Source of the DNA: an uncultured Lachnospiraceae bacterium
Lineage (GTDB): Bacteria > Bacillota > Clostridia > Lachnospirales > Lachnospiraceae
Direction: 5' to 3'
Length of the DNA: 46,676 nt
Assembly: GCA_947243855.1 (NCBI GenBank)
Contig: CAMXIK010000025.1
Location: 1 to 46,676, forward strand
The position numbers and the translations under genes were made by a program. The notes under the pieces were generated by a model that was given only the letters and a program-made list of their open reading frames with translations, was not told where the DNA came from and ran no database searches. Shown here one piece after another: positions 31,945 through 41,562 of the stretch (positions within the stretch are counted from its first letter, which is position 1; every line of letters starts with the position of its first letter).

Positions 31945-33054
31945 TCACGCTGTGATCACCGACACTAGATAAAATGGCTCTACATCGTCTTCCTGCGTCT
32001 GCGTCAGTCTGATCTCCACCGTATGCCTCCCCGCCGCCATGTGATGCGCCAGCGTATCGATGTAAAGACAGTCGCCCCAATCTTCCTCAAAATTGGCGTC
32101 TAGTATCACCGCGTTTGCCTCGTCGCCATCCACTACAGCGGCCGCGACCGGAACCGGATGCTTTACCGATTTCCGATATTGTACGGCAATCTCCGTCCCT
32201 TCCACCTCAAAAGTAATCTTTGCGCCCTGCTCCGTTGCCGTCCAGCCGCCGCGGAACATATCGTTCACATATTTTTTAAGCGTATGGTCTGCCGTAAATC
32301 CCTCGCAGATCGGATTGCAATTATCATTCTGCAGCCGTCTTGCCCTCTCGTAAGCGTTTTTTGTCAGAGGCGCCGGCATAGGAAAGGGCTGCTCCTCCTC
32401 ATCCATCTGCCTGTAGATCTGATCCAGACAATCCGTAATCACTTCCGCCACCAACGCGTGCCCTTCCGTATTAGGGTGCAGATCGTCCGGCGTAATCTCC
32501 CGATTCTGTATCGCGCCGGAAGCCGCCTGCGCATAAATCGTCGGTTTCATGCTGACGCTTGGAAGCCGGTAATGAGCGCCAATCTCCCGGTGTTTTTCCT
32601 CCGCGCTTACGCCGCTGTCATAAAAAATATTATGTACCAAAAGGACCGCAGGCGCAAACCGATTTCCGTACACCTTCCTGACCAGCCCTTCGTAAGTCTC
32701 TTTGTAAAAGTCGGTATTGTCGTCATTCACTGAAAATTCAATGATCACGAAATCCGGCCGGAACGCCAGAACGTCCTCTTCTACCCTTGACACCCCAAAC
32801 TGCGAAGTGGTTCCGCCCACCCCCGCGTTCACATAGGTAAACGCCGTTTTGGGGAACCGTCTCACAAACCAGTCATAAACCAGATAAGCATAGCAATTCG
32901 TATACTGTGAAGAGACGGAACCTTGCGTGATCGAACCGCCTAAAAAGGCCAGCGTAATACGGTCTCCCTGTCTTGCGCGCCGCATTAGCTCCTTCATACG
33001 GTACAGATTCCCGCGATTGACAAATCCCTTTTGTGCATGTACGTCGAATCCCAT
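31945..33054 (-). CDS. SGNH-type carbohydrate esterase with C-terminal beta domain
   Basis: A 369-residue protein without a signal peptide. The SGNH blocks are AFLGGSITQG (Ser 41), NAGVGGTTS, IEFSVNDDN (Asn 110) and the DxxH pair in DDLHPNTEGH (Asp 190, His 193). Residues about 230-369 look like a beta-sandwich domain (WTATEQGAKITFEVEGTEIAVQYRKS). SGNH followed by a sugar-binding-like domain resembles family CE17 mannooligosaccharide acetylesterases, but that is a structural guess. ATG at 33054 follows AAAGGAGGGTGTAAG. It shares an operon with the GH1-ManA fusion. Confidence 0.75.
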   Translation of the reverse strand: MGFDVHAQKGFVNRGNLYRMKELMRRARQGDRITLAFLGGSITQGSVSSQYTNCYAYLVYDWFVRRFPKTAFTYVNAGVGGTTSQFGVSRVEEDVLAFRPDFVIIEFSVNDDNTDFYKETYEGLVRKVYGNRFAPAVLLVHNIFYDSGVSAEEKHREIGAHYRLPSVSMKPTIYAQAASGAIQNREITPDDLHPNTEGHALVAEVITDCLDQIYRQMDEEEQPFPMPAPLTKNAYERARRLQNDNCNPICEGFTADHTLKKYVNDMFRGGWTATEQGAKITFEVEGTEIAVQYRKSVKHPVPVAAAVVDGDEANAVILDANFEEDWGDCLYIDTLAHHMAAGRHTVEIRLTQTQEDDVEPFYLVSVITA

Positions 33055-33367
33055 CTTACACCCTCCTTTATTCCTGCTGGCAGCGAACCAAGTGACTGCT
33101 TGCAGACATTTGGCGGTTATCGCAAAGATCATTTTTCAGGCCGCCAGCAGCAGGCTAAATATTAGCTTCTTGTAATCCGATTAATGATCTTTTATTAGCT
33201 AATTAATTCTGATGTGCTTTTTCTCATTCTACTATTTTAGGCGTAAAATAACAAGAGTTGGAATTCACTTTCTTGTTTTTTATCTATTATTCATAAAATA
33301 CCCCATTCCATTTTTGCTATTTTAACTTAAAATAATTATTATAATTTAGCTAACCCGTTTTTCCGCT
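33055..33367. other. AT-rich intergenic region before the esterase operon
   Basis: About 310 bases without a gene, strongly AT-rich from 33,170 to 33,355. It holds the esterase promoter (33226-33254). Two TTAGCTAA palindromes occur in the stretch, and no T-run hairpin ending spoVAF was found. Confidence 0.6.
33226..33254 (-). promoter_or_regulatory. Promoter of the esterase/GH1-ManA operon
   Basis: On the minus strand TTGTTA (33249-33254), 17 bases, TAGAAT (33226-33231), leaving a leader of about 165 bases. Confidence 0.6.
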
Positions 33368-34789
33368 TTACTGCTTTGCCTCTGGAAGCCGCAGACGCAA
33401 AAGCCGCTTCGCAAGCTGCTTTAAATTAAAGGGTAAAAGCGGATAAATATAACTCTTATCCGACAGGGTTTTATTGCACACAATCGAAAACAGGAAAATC
33501 AAAACCGCCGCCACGTAGCCGTAAATTCCGAACAGCGCCGTTAAAATCAGGTTAATAATGCGCATAAATTTCAGGGCATAGCCCAATTCATAATTTTGCT
33601 GCGTATAATTGGCAATGGCCACGAACGCCATGTATAACATAACCTCCGGGGAGAACCATCCACTGTTGACAGAAAACTCGCCAAGCACTAACGCCGCCAT
33701 CACACTCAAAGGCGTGCTTAACATATTGGGGGTATTGACCGCCGCCAGTTTCAAACCATCGATTGCCAGCTCTAAAATCAAAAACTGTGCAATTAACGGA
33801 ATATTCGGCGCTTCCTGCAGCATAATAAACTGAAAGCTCTCCGGAATCCATTGGGGATTCTGCATCAAAAGCAGAAAAGTCGGCGTCATAATATACGTGA
33901 GGATGGAAATTAAAAACCGGGTCAGCCGAAGATACGTTCCCGTAACCGGAGGAAAATAATAGTCGTCCGCTTCCTCCACGATATCAAAAATCGAAGTCGG
34001 CACAATCATCGCCGAGGGCGAATTATCCACCAAAATCACAATATCTCCCTCTAGCACCTGCGCGGCCGCCACATCCGGCCTCTCCGTAAATTTAAATTTA
34101 GGGAAGGGATTGAACCACTTGCGCTGATAAAGGCACTCCGCAAGACTTTCTTGGTTCATGGTAAGCGCATCCACCTTAATATTCTGAATCCGCTTTTTCA
34201 CTTTCTCTAAAAGTCCCCGATCCACCCGGTTATCCATATAACAGAGCACGATATCCGTCTGGGAACTCTTACCGGCATTCATCATTTCCATGCGAAGATT
34301 CGTGCTTCTGATCCTCCTTCTGATCAGCGCCGTATTGAAGACCACCGTCTCCACGAAACCGTCTTTACTGCCCCGCAGGGTTTTATCCTTATCCGGCTCC
34401 GAGACGCTTCTGGCTGGATAGGTTCTGGAATCGATCAGTACGCATCGGTCGTACCCGTCGATAAAGAGGGCGAACACACCTGATAAAATATTGTAGATAA
34501 TATCGTCCCAGTTATCTTTGAGGTCCACCTCCACGTAAGGCGTGGCCTTCTTCGACATTTCATAAGCGCTCTCCGGCATATTCTCCGGTGTCAAGCCGAT
34601 AAAATACTGCAAAATCTTCATCATCAGCTCGTCTTTACAAAAGCCATCGATAAAATAAATGCACGCCTGTCTGCCGCCCACATCAATCACCCTGTAGACC
34701 ACGTCAAAACTAGTATCGGGCGACATATGCGCTTTCATGTACTCTATGCTTTCCTGTAAAGAGGTTGTCATTTTTTCTTTCTTATTCAA
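33368..34789 (-). CDS. spoVAF: GerA/SpoVAF-family spore germination membrane protein
   Basis: A 473-residue protein of the GerA family. The N-terminal two thirds is soluble (SLQESIEYMKAHMSPDTSFDVVYRVID, then CVLIDSRTYPARSVSEPDKDKTLRGSKDGFVETVVFNTALIRRRIR). The C-terminal part holds about five membrane segments (about 290-440) with FSPEVMLYMAFVAIANYTQQNYELGYALKFMRI. The lack of a separate GerB/GerC partner and the soluble start fit the SpoVAF branch. I start at TTG 34789 because AAGGAG lies eight bases before it; the ATG at 34771 has no clear site. The ribosome binding site lies inside a 12-bp inverted repeat. Confidence 0.85.
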   Translation of the reverse strand: MNKKEKMTTSLQESIEYMKAHMSPDTSFDVVYRVIDVGGRQACIYFIDGFCKDELMMKILQYFIGLTPENMPESAYEMSKKATPYVEVDLKDNWDDIIYNILSGVFALFIDGYDRCVLIDSRTYPARSVSEPDKDKTLRGSKDGFVETVVFNTALIRRRIRSTNLRMEMMNAGKSSQTDIVLCYMDNRVDRGLLEKVKKRIQNIKVDALTMNQESLAECLYQRKWFNPFPKFKFTERPDVAAAQVLEGDIVILVDNSPSAMIVPTSIFDIVEEADDYYFPPVTGTYLRLTRFLISILTYIMTPTFLLLMQNPQWIPESFQFIMLQEAPNIPLIAQFLILELAIDGLKLAAVNTPNMLSTPLSVMAALVLGEFSVNSGWFSPEVMLYMAFVAIANYTQQNYELGYALKFMRIINLILTALFGIYGYVAAVLIFLFSIVCNKTLSDKSYIYPLLPFNLKQLAKRLLRLRLPEAKQ

Positions 34790-34793
34790 CGCA

Positions 34794-34849
34794 AAAACTC
34801 CTTCCGTGACTTACCATTGTTTCCCATAGTATGTCTTGGAAGGAGTTTT
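34794..34849 (-). promoter_or_regulatory. Inverted repeat covering the spoVAF ribosome binding site
   Basis: On the minus strand AAAACTCCTTCC and GGAAGGAGTTTT are perfect 12-bp arms around 32 bases. The second arm contains the ribosome binding site of spoVAF and is followed by a T-run. It can act as a terminator for the gene before it, as a lid on translation, or both. Confidence 0.7.
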
Positions 34850-34875
34850 CTTATGCACCGCAAATGATAGGGTCT

Positions 34876-36351
34876 TTATGCTTCTCTTCTTAAAATCCGT
34901 CCCATCTCATCTACCATCTCACTGATTACGCCAGCCTGCTTGGTCACCTCCGCCGTATCGCCCGCATTGCCCTCCGCCATGGTGTTGATGGAATAGAACT
35001 GCTCATTCTCTTTTCGGATACTTTCCGCAATATCCTGATTAATGGATACCGTTCTCTCAATTACCTCCGCCTGTTTGGCAAAATTATCTCCCATAGCCTG
35101 AACCGCGCTGACGGATTCGTTGAGAAGTCCCGTCATATCGCGCATACTCTGAAACACATTTTCAAAATATTCGCTCTGAGTGCCAAGCTTGGAAGAGTTT
35201 ACCTCCACCTGTGCCGTGATTTCCTTTACATTATTCTGCACGCGCTCGATCACAGACTGTACCACCCGCAAAGAATCCTGCGTACTATTTGCAAGGGTGC
35301 CTACCTCAGTCGCAACCACTGCAAATCCTTTTCCGGCTTCTCCCGCTCTAGCCGCTTCGATGGACGCATTCAAAGCCAAAAGATTCGTAGAAGAAGAAAT
35401 ATCGCTGATCAATTTCAAAGTAACGCCTATTTCCTGAACCGCTGCCGATAATTTCTGCGCTACCTCAATCGTAAGCTGCATGGAATCCGATACCTCGCCG
35501 TTGATCTTATGCAGATCATTCAACAGTTTTTCGTTTTCCCGCGACTGATTCAGCAAATCTTTTGAAGTCTTTTCTACCTTTTCCACATGATCGGCAACAA
35601 CGCTCTCCCACTCTTTCAATTCGCTGAGATTGCTCATGCTCTCATCTGTCTTCATGCCAAGCGTATTGCTGTTCCCCACCAGCTCTTCACTCGTGGCCGC
35701 CAGCTCTTCCGCCGCCGCGCTCTCGTTTTCGGAAATCTGGGAAAGAGCCGCCCCGGCGTCATACAGCCTGTCTGAAAGCATCTGCACCGAATCCAGCACA
35801 CTTTCCACTTCTTTTCCCTTTTCCTCCACCATCCCGAACAGAGACGTCGCCCGGTGTACGATGAAGCAGCATGCCGCAAACAAAATCACATAAACAATCC
35901 CCGTGAATATCCATCCAATCGGAAGATGCAGTTTCAGAAAACCAGCCGGAAACAAAAGCATCATTCCCGCATTCACGACAATCGTCACCACCGTGCTCAC
36001 CTTAAGAATTTTCTGCTCATAATAGGGCACTAGCAATAACGTCGCCACAAAATAATAATGGGTCAGGCAGATATAGCCTGCACTGTCGCTGCCTCCGCCC
36101 ACCGCCGCCGTAATCGCACCGATCACGGGCGGAATGCAGGCATAAACATATTTAGCCTTGTCACCCAATTGTTTTTCGAAAACTCTGGTCAAAATGGCAC
36201 ACACGCCGGTCAGCAGAAAGACGCACTCCCGCACCCCGCCGTTTAACATCACCATAACAAATCCCCAGCCTGCAATCGCCACGCCGAGAATATACGCAAA
36301 CATGATAGTATTGACTAACTTTTCTTCATTTTTCACTGACTGTACCTGCAT
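34876..36351 (-). CDS. Methyl-accepting chemotaxis-type receptor
   Basis: A 491-residue receptor. The N-terminal part (about 10-190) has six hydrophobic segments and little outside the membrane, so the signal is likely sensed in or near it. A coiled coil follows, then the conserved signalling hairpin ([46 protein letters not shown], about 318-363). It ends with another long coiled coil. No CheW-binding tail is seen. It need not act on flagella; similar receptors serve other chemosensory outputs. Confidence 0.9.
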   Translation of the reverse strand: MQVQSVKNEEKLVNTIMFAYILGVAIAGWGFVMVMLNGGVRECVFLLTGVCAILTRVFEKQLGDKAKYVYACIPPVIGAITAAVGGGSDSAGYICLTHYYFVATLLLVPYYEQKILKVSTVVTIVVNAGMMLLFPAGFLKLHLPIGWIFTGIVYVILFAACCFIVHRATSLFGMVEEKGKEVESVLDSVQMLSDRLYDAGAALSQISENESAAAEELAATSEELVGNSNTLGMKTDESMSNLSELKEWESVVADHVEKVEKTSKDLLNQSRENEKLLNDLHKINGEVSDSMQLTIEVAQKLSAAVQEIGVTLKLISDISSSTNLLALNASIEAARAGEAGKGFAVVATEVGTLANSTQDSLRVVQSVIERVQNNVKEITAQVEVNSSKLGTQSEYFENVFQSMRDMTGLLNESVSAVQAMGDNFAKQAEVIERTVSINQDIAESIRKENEQFYSINTMAEGNAGDTAEVTKQAGVISEMVDEMGRILRREA

Positions 36352-36377
36352 AATATACTCCTGCCTTTTTCGTTTTT

Positions 36378-36812
36378 TTATTGTTTTCCGGTACTGCCGT
36401 GCCCTCCCCGGTCGGCATTTTCTAACTGTTTCACCTCCTCAAACACGAGCTTCGGCTGGTTTTCCATGATACGGAACTGACAGATGCGGTCGTTTACATG
36501 AATCTCCGTATCCCTGACCGCGTAAACTGGCATAAACCACTGATCGTTATCCCCGCAGTAAGAACAGTCGATCACGCCCTGATGGTTCGTCTGGATTACG
36601 CCGAAGTTTTTGAAAGTGGAGCTTCTCGGCACCACATGAGCCTCATAACCCTTTGGCAGCTCCATCGCCACCCCGAGCGGAATCAACTTAAAGTCGCCTT
36701 TTTTTAAAACCACATCCTCCGCCGCCCGCAGATCAATCCAGTCGGACTTACCGTCTATGTAAGTAAGCTTCTCAATCTTATCCGTAAAATATTTGATTTT
36801 AATGTGCTCCAT
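36378..36812 (-). CDS. dut: dUTP diphosphatase
   Basis: A 144-residue trimeric-type dUTPase that removes dUTP and makes dUMP for thymidylate synthesis. The motifs are WIDLRA (25-30), PRSST (62-66), [12 protein letters not shown] (79-90) and RGGHGSTGK (135-143). Length and order match the family. It is next to nrdG-nrdD, a common grouping of deoxynucleotide genes. Confidence 0.93.
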   Translation of the reverse strand: MEHIKIKYFTDKIEKLTYIDGKSDWIDLRAAEDVVLKKGDFKLIPLGVAMELPKGYEAHVVPRSSTFKNFGVIQTNHQGVIDCSYCGDNDQWFMPVYAVRDTEIHVNDRICQFRIMENQPKLVFEEVKQLENADRGGHGSTGKQ

Positions 36813-36828
36813 CTATCAACCGCCCTCC

Positions 36829-37341
36829 TCACGCATAGTCTTCACAGTGAAGCACTGGAATAGAAGGATCAGTCTGTGCAAGACTTTTTTGCACGTCGAT
36901 CACCCTCTGGTTTTGGCTTCCTTTCCAAAGCAGCTTCGTGTCCTTTAAGTCTATCATAAATTCCCCGTCAACCAGCACATCCACATACTTCATCATCGGA
37001 TAATGCAGGACGTCTTCCCATCTGTCCCCCGTATACAGCCAAATTGTCTTTTGGGGATATTGACTCCGGATCTCTTCCATCAGATTTCTTACGCCCAAAC
37101 GGTTTGCCGAATGAAGAGGGTCTCCGCCCGAAAAGGTGATGCCGCTGATATAGGGCTTCTCCAACTGCTCAAATAATTCCCGCTTGGCCGCTTCGTCGAA
37201 GGGAAGCCCCCCGTCCGGGTCCCATGTGATGGGATTTTGGCATTCCTTACAACAATGGGAACAGCCTGCGACCCATAAAACCACCCGCAGGCCGTCGCCG
37301 TTGAGCATGTCGTCTTTTGTTATGTTATGGTATCTCATCAC
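36829..37341 (-). CDS. nrdG: Anaerobic ribonucleotide reductase activating protein
   Basis: A radical SAM enzyme of 170 residues that puts the glycyl radical on NrdD. The cluster motif is CxxxCxxC in CSHCCKEC (Cys 27, 31, 34), followed by the SAM-site pattern ISGITFSGGDPLH. Its start overlaps the nrdD stop by four bases, so translation is coupled. Confidence 0.95.
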   Translation of the reverse strand: MMRYHNITKDDMLNGDGLRVVLWVAGCSHCCKECQNPITWDPDGGLPFDEAAKRELFEQLEKPYISGITFSGGDPLHSANRLGVRNLMEEIRSQYPQKTIWLYTGDRWEDVLHYPMMKYVDVLVDGEFMIDLKDTKLLWKGSQNQRVIDVQKSLAQTDPSIPVLHCEDYA

Positions 37342-39527
37342 ATACTTTTCCTCTCCGCGATCTCCGCCATCTTCGCCTCACTCAAACGGGTATCGCCATG
37401 TACACGGGAATAGGCAAGATAACCGTTCATGCGGTCGATCTTAGTCAGGTTACGGCTGCCGCAGACAGGACATACATCCATTTCCAATTCCTGATGACCA
37501 CAGTCGTCACAATACGCTAGAGACAGATTGACACCCTCGTAAAATCCCATATCCATAGCCCTGCGGATCAAAGTTTTAATAGCGCCGATATTGTAATCAA
37601 TCGGATATTTCACATACTGAATCTTTCCGCCGTTCGCCATTTCCCAGAACCGGTACTCCAGATCCTGCTTTTCGATAGGCGTGATATCCTCCGTCACATG
37701 GCAATGGAAGCTGTTCGAGACATATTCTTTGTCAGACACCCCCTCTACAATACCGTATTTTGCCCTAAACTGCTTGACCTGCAGGCCGCATAAATTCTCC
37801 GCCGGTGTTCCGTAAATCGCGTACAGATGTCCGTCCTCTTCCTTATATTCGTCAATCTTATGGTTGATGTGCTCAAGCACCTCCAACGCAAACGCGCCGT
37901 CCTCCACCAACGATTTCCCATTGTAAAGTTCCTGCAGTTCATTAAAAGCTGTAATGCCAAAGCTGGCAGTTGCAGATTTTAAAATCGGCTTGATCTTGTC
38001 GTGAAGCTGTAAATGTCCTCCTAAAAAGCCTCCTTCACAATAAGCAAGCGGATTCGTGGAAGCGCGCATCTCCCCTAGATAAGCATAAGTCCTGATGTGC
38101 AGTTGTCTGATCAGGTTGAGATAATAATCCAGCACATCATAAAAATCTTTTCCTTCCTGTCTCGCTTTCGCAAGAATCATGGGCAGATGCAGGGATACAG
38201 CCCCCACGTTAAAGCGGCCCACAAAAACAGGCACATCCTTGTCGTCGGCTGGATGCATACCGCCCCTCTCATACCACGGAGAAAGGAACGCACGGCATCC
38301 CATAGGAGAAATCACCTTGCCGTACTGCTTGTACATGCTGGCGATGTATCCCTTACCGGTCAGACTCAGCCAGTCGGGGTACATAGTCTTAGCGGAACAT
38401 TTTACGCCAGCCTCAAACACGTCCTCCAGCTCCTTGCCGGGGCCGTGCAGATTTTCATCATACAAAAAGACGATCTTCGGGAAAAGCACCGGCTTTTTGC
38501 ATTCCTTCTTGCCCTGTCCTTTTCTGCGCACATTAAGCATCTGAATGGTTGCCATCCGTGCAAAACGCCCCGTGCCAATCCCCGCTGTCACGGTGATAAA
38601 AGGATAGTCGCCACGGCTGCTGGCCACCGTATTAAACTTATATTCCCAACCCTGAAAGCCCTGCTCAAATTCCTTCTTTACATCTGCAAGCGCCTCCGCC
38701 TCTGCGGTCTCTTTGTCGATCCCAAGTTTCTTATACTTGGCCACATTTCTTTTATAGGATTTCTCCGCATAGGGTTCTAGAATCTTGTCCACCTCCGGCA
38801 CCGTAAAACCGCCGTACTGCTGGCTCGCCGCGCTTAACACAATATCCCCGATCACATCAAAAGCAACGTCGAGCGTCTTCGGTTCATTGTACCAGATATT
38901 TCCCATTTCAAAACCGCCGGAAAGCACTTCCGCCACATTAAACAGGCAGCAGTTCATGGTATCTCTTCTGGCGGACATGTCATGAACATAAATATAGCCA
39001 TCCCGACAAGCCTGAATCTCCTCCGTGGTCATAAAAAACTTTTGATATAATTCCTTATTAAATTGATTAAAAATCAGACTGCGCTTTGTGGATACAAGGG
39101 CGCTGTCCGTATTAGCGTTCTCCTTGTCGCCAATGTACATGATCGACTGACTCTTCTTATAGACATCATCCATCATGCGCACAAAATCCTGCTTGTAATT
39201 GCGGTAATCACGATAGCTCTTCGCCACAATCGGCTTCACGTCTTCCAGCGCGCTTTCCACAATATTATGCATGATCTGAATCGGAATCTTTTCCTCATCC
39301 AGTTCGTTCACCTTATCGACAACCGTCTGGCAGATATGCCGCTTCTCTTCCTCTGTAAATTTTGTGAGAGCACGGTACGCGCTTTTCCCAACCGCGTCAA
39401 TAACCTTTTGAACGTTAAACGCCTCCAGGCTGCCATCCTTCTTAATTACCTTTACACCCTTGTCCGGCTGATACTGGAGACCATAATCTTCCACGTCTGA
39501 ATGATCTGATTCAAATTTACTACTCAT
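37338..39527 (-). CDS. nrdD: Anaerobic ribonucleoside-triphosphate reductase
   Basis: A 729-residue glycyl-radical enzyme that makes deoxynucleotides without oxygen. The N-terminal ATP cone (VIKKDGSLEAFNVQKVIDAV, from about residue 25) gives allosteric control. The C-terminal zinc site is CDDC...CPVC (Cys 673, 676, 686, 689), and the radical glycine is probably Gly 702 in NGYL. ATG at 39527 follows GGAGGGGAAA; a TTG ten codons upstream is not used. NrdR-type boxes lie upstream, as expected. Confidence 0.95.
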   Translation of the reverse strand: MSSKFESDHSDVEDYGLQYQPDKGVKVIKKDGSLEAFNVQKVIDAVGKSAYRALTKFTEEEKRHICQTVVDKVNELDEEKIPIQIMHNIVESALEDVKPIVAKSYRDYRNYKQDFVRMMDDVYKKSQSIMYIGDKENANTDSALVSTKRSLIFNQFNKELYQKFFMTTEEIQACRDGYIYVHDMSARRDTMNCCLFNVAEVLSGGFEMGNIWYNEPKTLDVAFDVIGDIVLSAASQQYGGFTVPEVDKILEPYAEKSYKRNVAKYKKLGIDKETAEAEALADVKKEFEQGFQGWEYKFNTVASSRGDYPFITVTAGIGTGRFARMATIQMLNVRRKGQGKKECKKPVLFPKIVFLYDENLHGPGKELEDVFEAGVKCSAKTMYPDWLSLTGKGYIASMYKQYGKVISPMGCRAFLSPWYERGGMHPADDKDVPVFVGRFNVGAVSLHLPMILAKARQEGKDFYDVLDYYLNLIRQLHIRTYAYLGEMRASTNPLAYCEGGFLGGHLQLHDKIKPILKSATASFGITAFNELQELYNGKSLVEDGAFALEVLEHINHKIDEYKEEDGHLYAIYGTPAENLCGLQVKQFRAKYGIVEGVSDKEYVSNSFHCHVTEDITPIEKQDLEYRFWEMANGGKIQYVKYPIDYNIGAIKTLIRRAMDMGFYEGVNLSLAYCDDCGHQELEMDVCPVCGSRNLTKIDRMNGYLAYSRVHGDTRLSEAKMAEIAERKSM

Positions 39528-39551
39528 TTTCCCCTCCGTAGTCTTCTCTGT

Positions 39552-39567
39552 TTGCAATATATTTGCA
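39552..39567. promoter_or_regulatory. NrdR-like box 3
   Basis: TTGCAATATATTTGCA is a dyad similar to the NrdR pattern (acaCwAtATaTwGtgt) but less good than the other two; it lies closest to nrdD. Confidence 0.5.
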
Positions 39568-39574
39568 CACGCTT

Positions 39575-39590
39575 ACACAAAATATAGTGT
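39575..39590. promoter_or_regulatory. NrdR box 1
   Basis: ACACAAAATATAGTGT matches the NrdR pattern well and overlaps the likely -10 box of nrdD. Box 2 starts 30 bases away, close to the three-turn spacing usual for NrdR pairs. Confidence 0.8.
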
Positions 39591-39604
39591 TAGTTGACAT
39601 AATA

Positions 39605-39620
39605 GCACAATATATTGCGG
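39605..39620. promoter_or_regulatory. NrdR box 2
   Basis: GCACAATATATTGCGG, second NrdR-type dyad, next to the likely -35 box. Confidence 0.75.
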
Positions 39621-39698
39621 TTTAGGAACAGTATACGGCAAGAAAGAAGTTATGTCAATGTTGCATTTGCCAAAAGCTTCTTGAAAAGATAACAAAAA

Positions 39699-39725
39699 GG
39701 AATATGTCATTTTGTGACATATTCC
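39699..39725 (-). terminator. Terminator of the WYL regulator gene
   Basis: GGAATATGTCA and TGACATATTCC are perfect 11-bp arms with a five-base loop; TTTTTG follows on the minus strand. Confidence 0.85.
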
Positions 39726-39750
39726 AAAAATAAATTTGTCAACCCCTTTT

Positions 39751-40740
39751 TTACTCATATTGGGCCAGAGTTTCCCTCAAATGCCTTTGATAAGCATCCG
39801 CCACCGATTCCGGCGCAATAATTTTCGCCTCTGCGCCGAGTCCTGTCAACCAGCCGAAAAATTGACCGCTGACCGCCACTTTCACCCTGACGGAAAAATG
39901 CGCCTCGTCCCTGACGCGGATAGAGGCTTCCTTTCCAAACCGGTCCATCACTACCCCGATCAGGCTGTTTACAAACAAAAGCGTGACCGTTTCTTCTTTT
40001 CCTCCGTACATGCCGAACGTTTTGTTTGCATAGTCCGCAATATCAAAACGCTCGAAAAGCTCTACGCCTTCCCTCTTTTCTTCCAAAATCTTAATCTTGG
40101 CCATTTTGTCGACCCGAAAATGCTTGATCTTGTCTTCCTCGCTGTCATGGGCTATCAAATAATAGTATTCATCTTTACAAGTAAGCGCCCATGGACTGAC
40201 AAGGTAGGGGTTACCGCCCCTTCTCGGCGCCAGTTCCTTATTCAGGTTCCACTCCAAATATTGAAAGGAAATCTGCTTGTTGTTCTGAATCGCCCTATGG
40301 ATATCATCCACCACATAATAAATACTTTCATTTGCCGTCTTAATGCGGTTTGCCACATAAACCTGCCGCTGCAGCTGTCCAGCCTCCGCCTTAGAGGCCA
40401 GCTTCTCAATCTTGGAAATCAGTTCCCTCGATTTATTCACCGTCAAAAAACGGGACGCCTGTACTGTCTCCACCAGAAGCTTTAACTCGGCCAGCTCAAA
40501 ATCCCGTCCGGCAAGGTAATAACCACCGCCAGTTTTTGATTTCAGAAGCACAATGTCGTAGCCAAAGTCAATCAACTGCGCAATATCGTCATAGATACTC
40601 TTCCGCTCCGCCTTGATGTCGTAGGCCGCCAGCGCGTCAATCAGAGCCTGCGCGCTCAGACAGTGCTCCTCGTCGGACTGCTCCGTCAATATTTTCACCA
40701 GATATAACAGTTTTAATTTCTGCTTTGCTGATCTTGCCAT
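39751..40740 (-). CDS. WYL-domain transcription regulator
   Basis: A 329-residue regulator of the YafY type. The N-terminal helix-turn-helix (about 10-85) includes LSAQALIDALAAYDIKAERKSIYDDIAQLIDFGYDIVL. The WYL domain (about 145-215) shows YYYLIAHDSEEDKIKHFRVDKM, and a WCX-type end follows. WYL domains bind small ligands or nucleic acids. It ends in a strong terminator and has no clear partner nearby. Confidence 0.88.
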   Translation of the reverse strand: MARSAKQKLKLLYLVKILTEQSDEEHCLSAQALIDALAAYDIKAERKSIYDDIAQLIDFGYDIVLLKSKTGGGYYLAGRDFELAELKLLVETVQASRFLTVNKSRELISKIEKLASKAEAGQLQRQVYVANRIKTANESIYYVVDDIHRAIQNNKQISFQYLEWNLNKELAPRRGGNPYLVSPWALTCKDEYYYLIAHDSEEDKIKHFRVDKMAKIKILEEKREGVELFERFDIADYANKTFGMYGGKEETVTLLFVNSLIGVVMDRFGKEASIRVRDEAHFSVRVKVAVSGQFFGWLTGLGAEAKIIAPESVADAYQRHLRETLAQYE

Positions 40741-40783
40741 TATTCCAACCCCATGATTTCACTTATACGGAGAATGCCTCTTC

Positions 40784-41476
40784 TCACGCTAGTATCGGTA
40801 TCAGTTCTTCCAGCCGGCGGATCTCATAAGTAATCCGCACATCCACATCCTTTTTCCTGTTCTCCGGGTTAAACCAACAGGCATTAATACCCGCATTCTC
40901 CGCGCCTTTCATATCGCTGGTGAGGGAATCCCCCACCAAAATACACTCGTTTCTAGACACACCGGGTAAAGTAGCAAAACAGGCGTCAAAATATTCTTTC
41001 ATCGGCTTTGGGAACCCTATCACTTCCGAAACAAACACGCCGTCCATGATTTTGTCTAGTCCGGATAATTTCATTTTGTTGGCCTGCGTGGCGTTTACTC
41101 CATTGGTCACTACATACTGCCGATACCCTCTCTCCTTTAACAGGGTAACAAGCTCCTTTGCCCCATCCATATAGAAGAAAACGCTGCCAAGCGCCCGCTG
41201 GTAATCCGCATTCAGCTTTTCCGGCGCAACATGGGTAATGCCAAGTTCCGCAAACAAAGTCCGAAACCGCCCGACGGTCACCTGCTCCTTGGTAAGCTCC
41301 CCTGATTCAAGCCGGTTCCAATAGCTTCGGTTGATGATGGCATAGCGTGCTATCATTTCCTCGTTGATCTCCAAGCCATACTGCACGAACACCTCCTGCA
41401 GCGCGTATTCCATAGAACGGTCAAAATTTAGCAGCGTTTGATCCAAATCCCAGAAAATTGTGGTGTACCTTCCCAT
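40784..41476 (-). CDS. HAD phosphatase, YjjG-type nucleotidase
   Basis: A 230-residue HAD enzyme. The motifs are FWDLDQTLLNF (DxDxT), VVTNGVNATQ (Thr), SEVIGFPKPMKEYFDACF (Lys) and LVGDSLTSDMKGAENAGI (acidic). The set fits YjjG-type pyrimidine nucleotidases, which clean non-standard nucleotides. ATG at 41476 follows GGAGGCAAC; the open frame to 41536 is not used. Confidence 0.88.
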   Translation of the reverse strand: MGRYTTIFWDLDQTLLNFDRSMEYALQEVFVQYGLEINEEMIARYAIINRSYWNRLESGELTKEQVTVGRFRTLFAELGITHVAPEKLNADYQRALGSVFFYMDGAKELVTLLKERGYRQYVVTNGVNATQANKMKLSGLDKIMDGVFVSEVIGFPKPMKEYFDACFATLPGVSRNECILVGDSLTSDMKGAENAGINACWFNPENRKKDVDVRITYEIRRLEELIPILA

Positions 41477-41562
41477 GTTGCCTCCATTCGTCTGCGTATA
41501 AGCAGAAAGGGCGTTCACTGCTGAACACCCTTCCATTCTCTTCTGATCAATTCTTTGACGCG

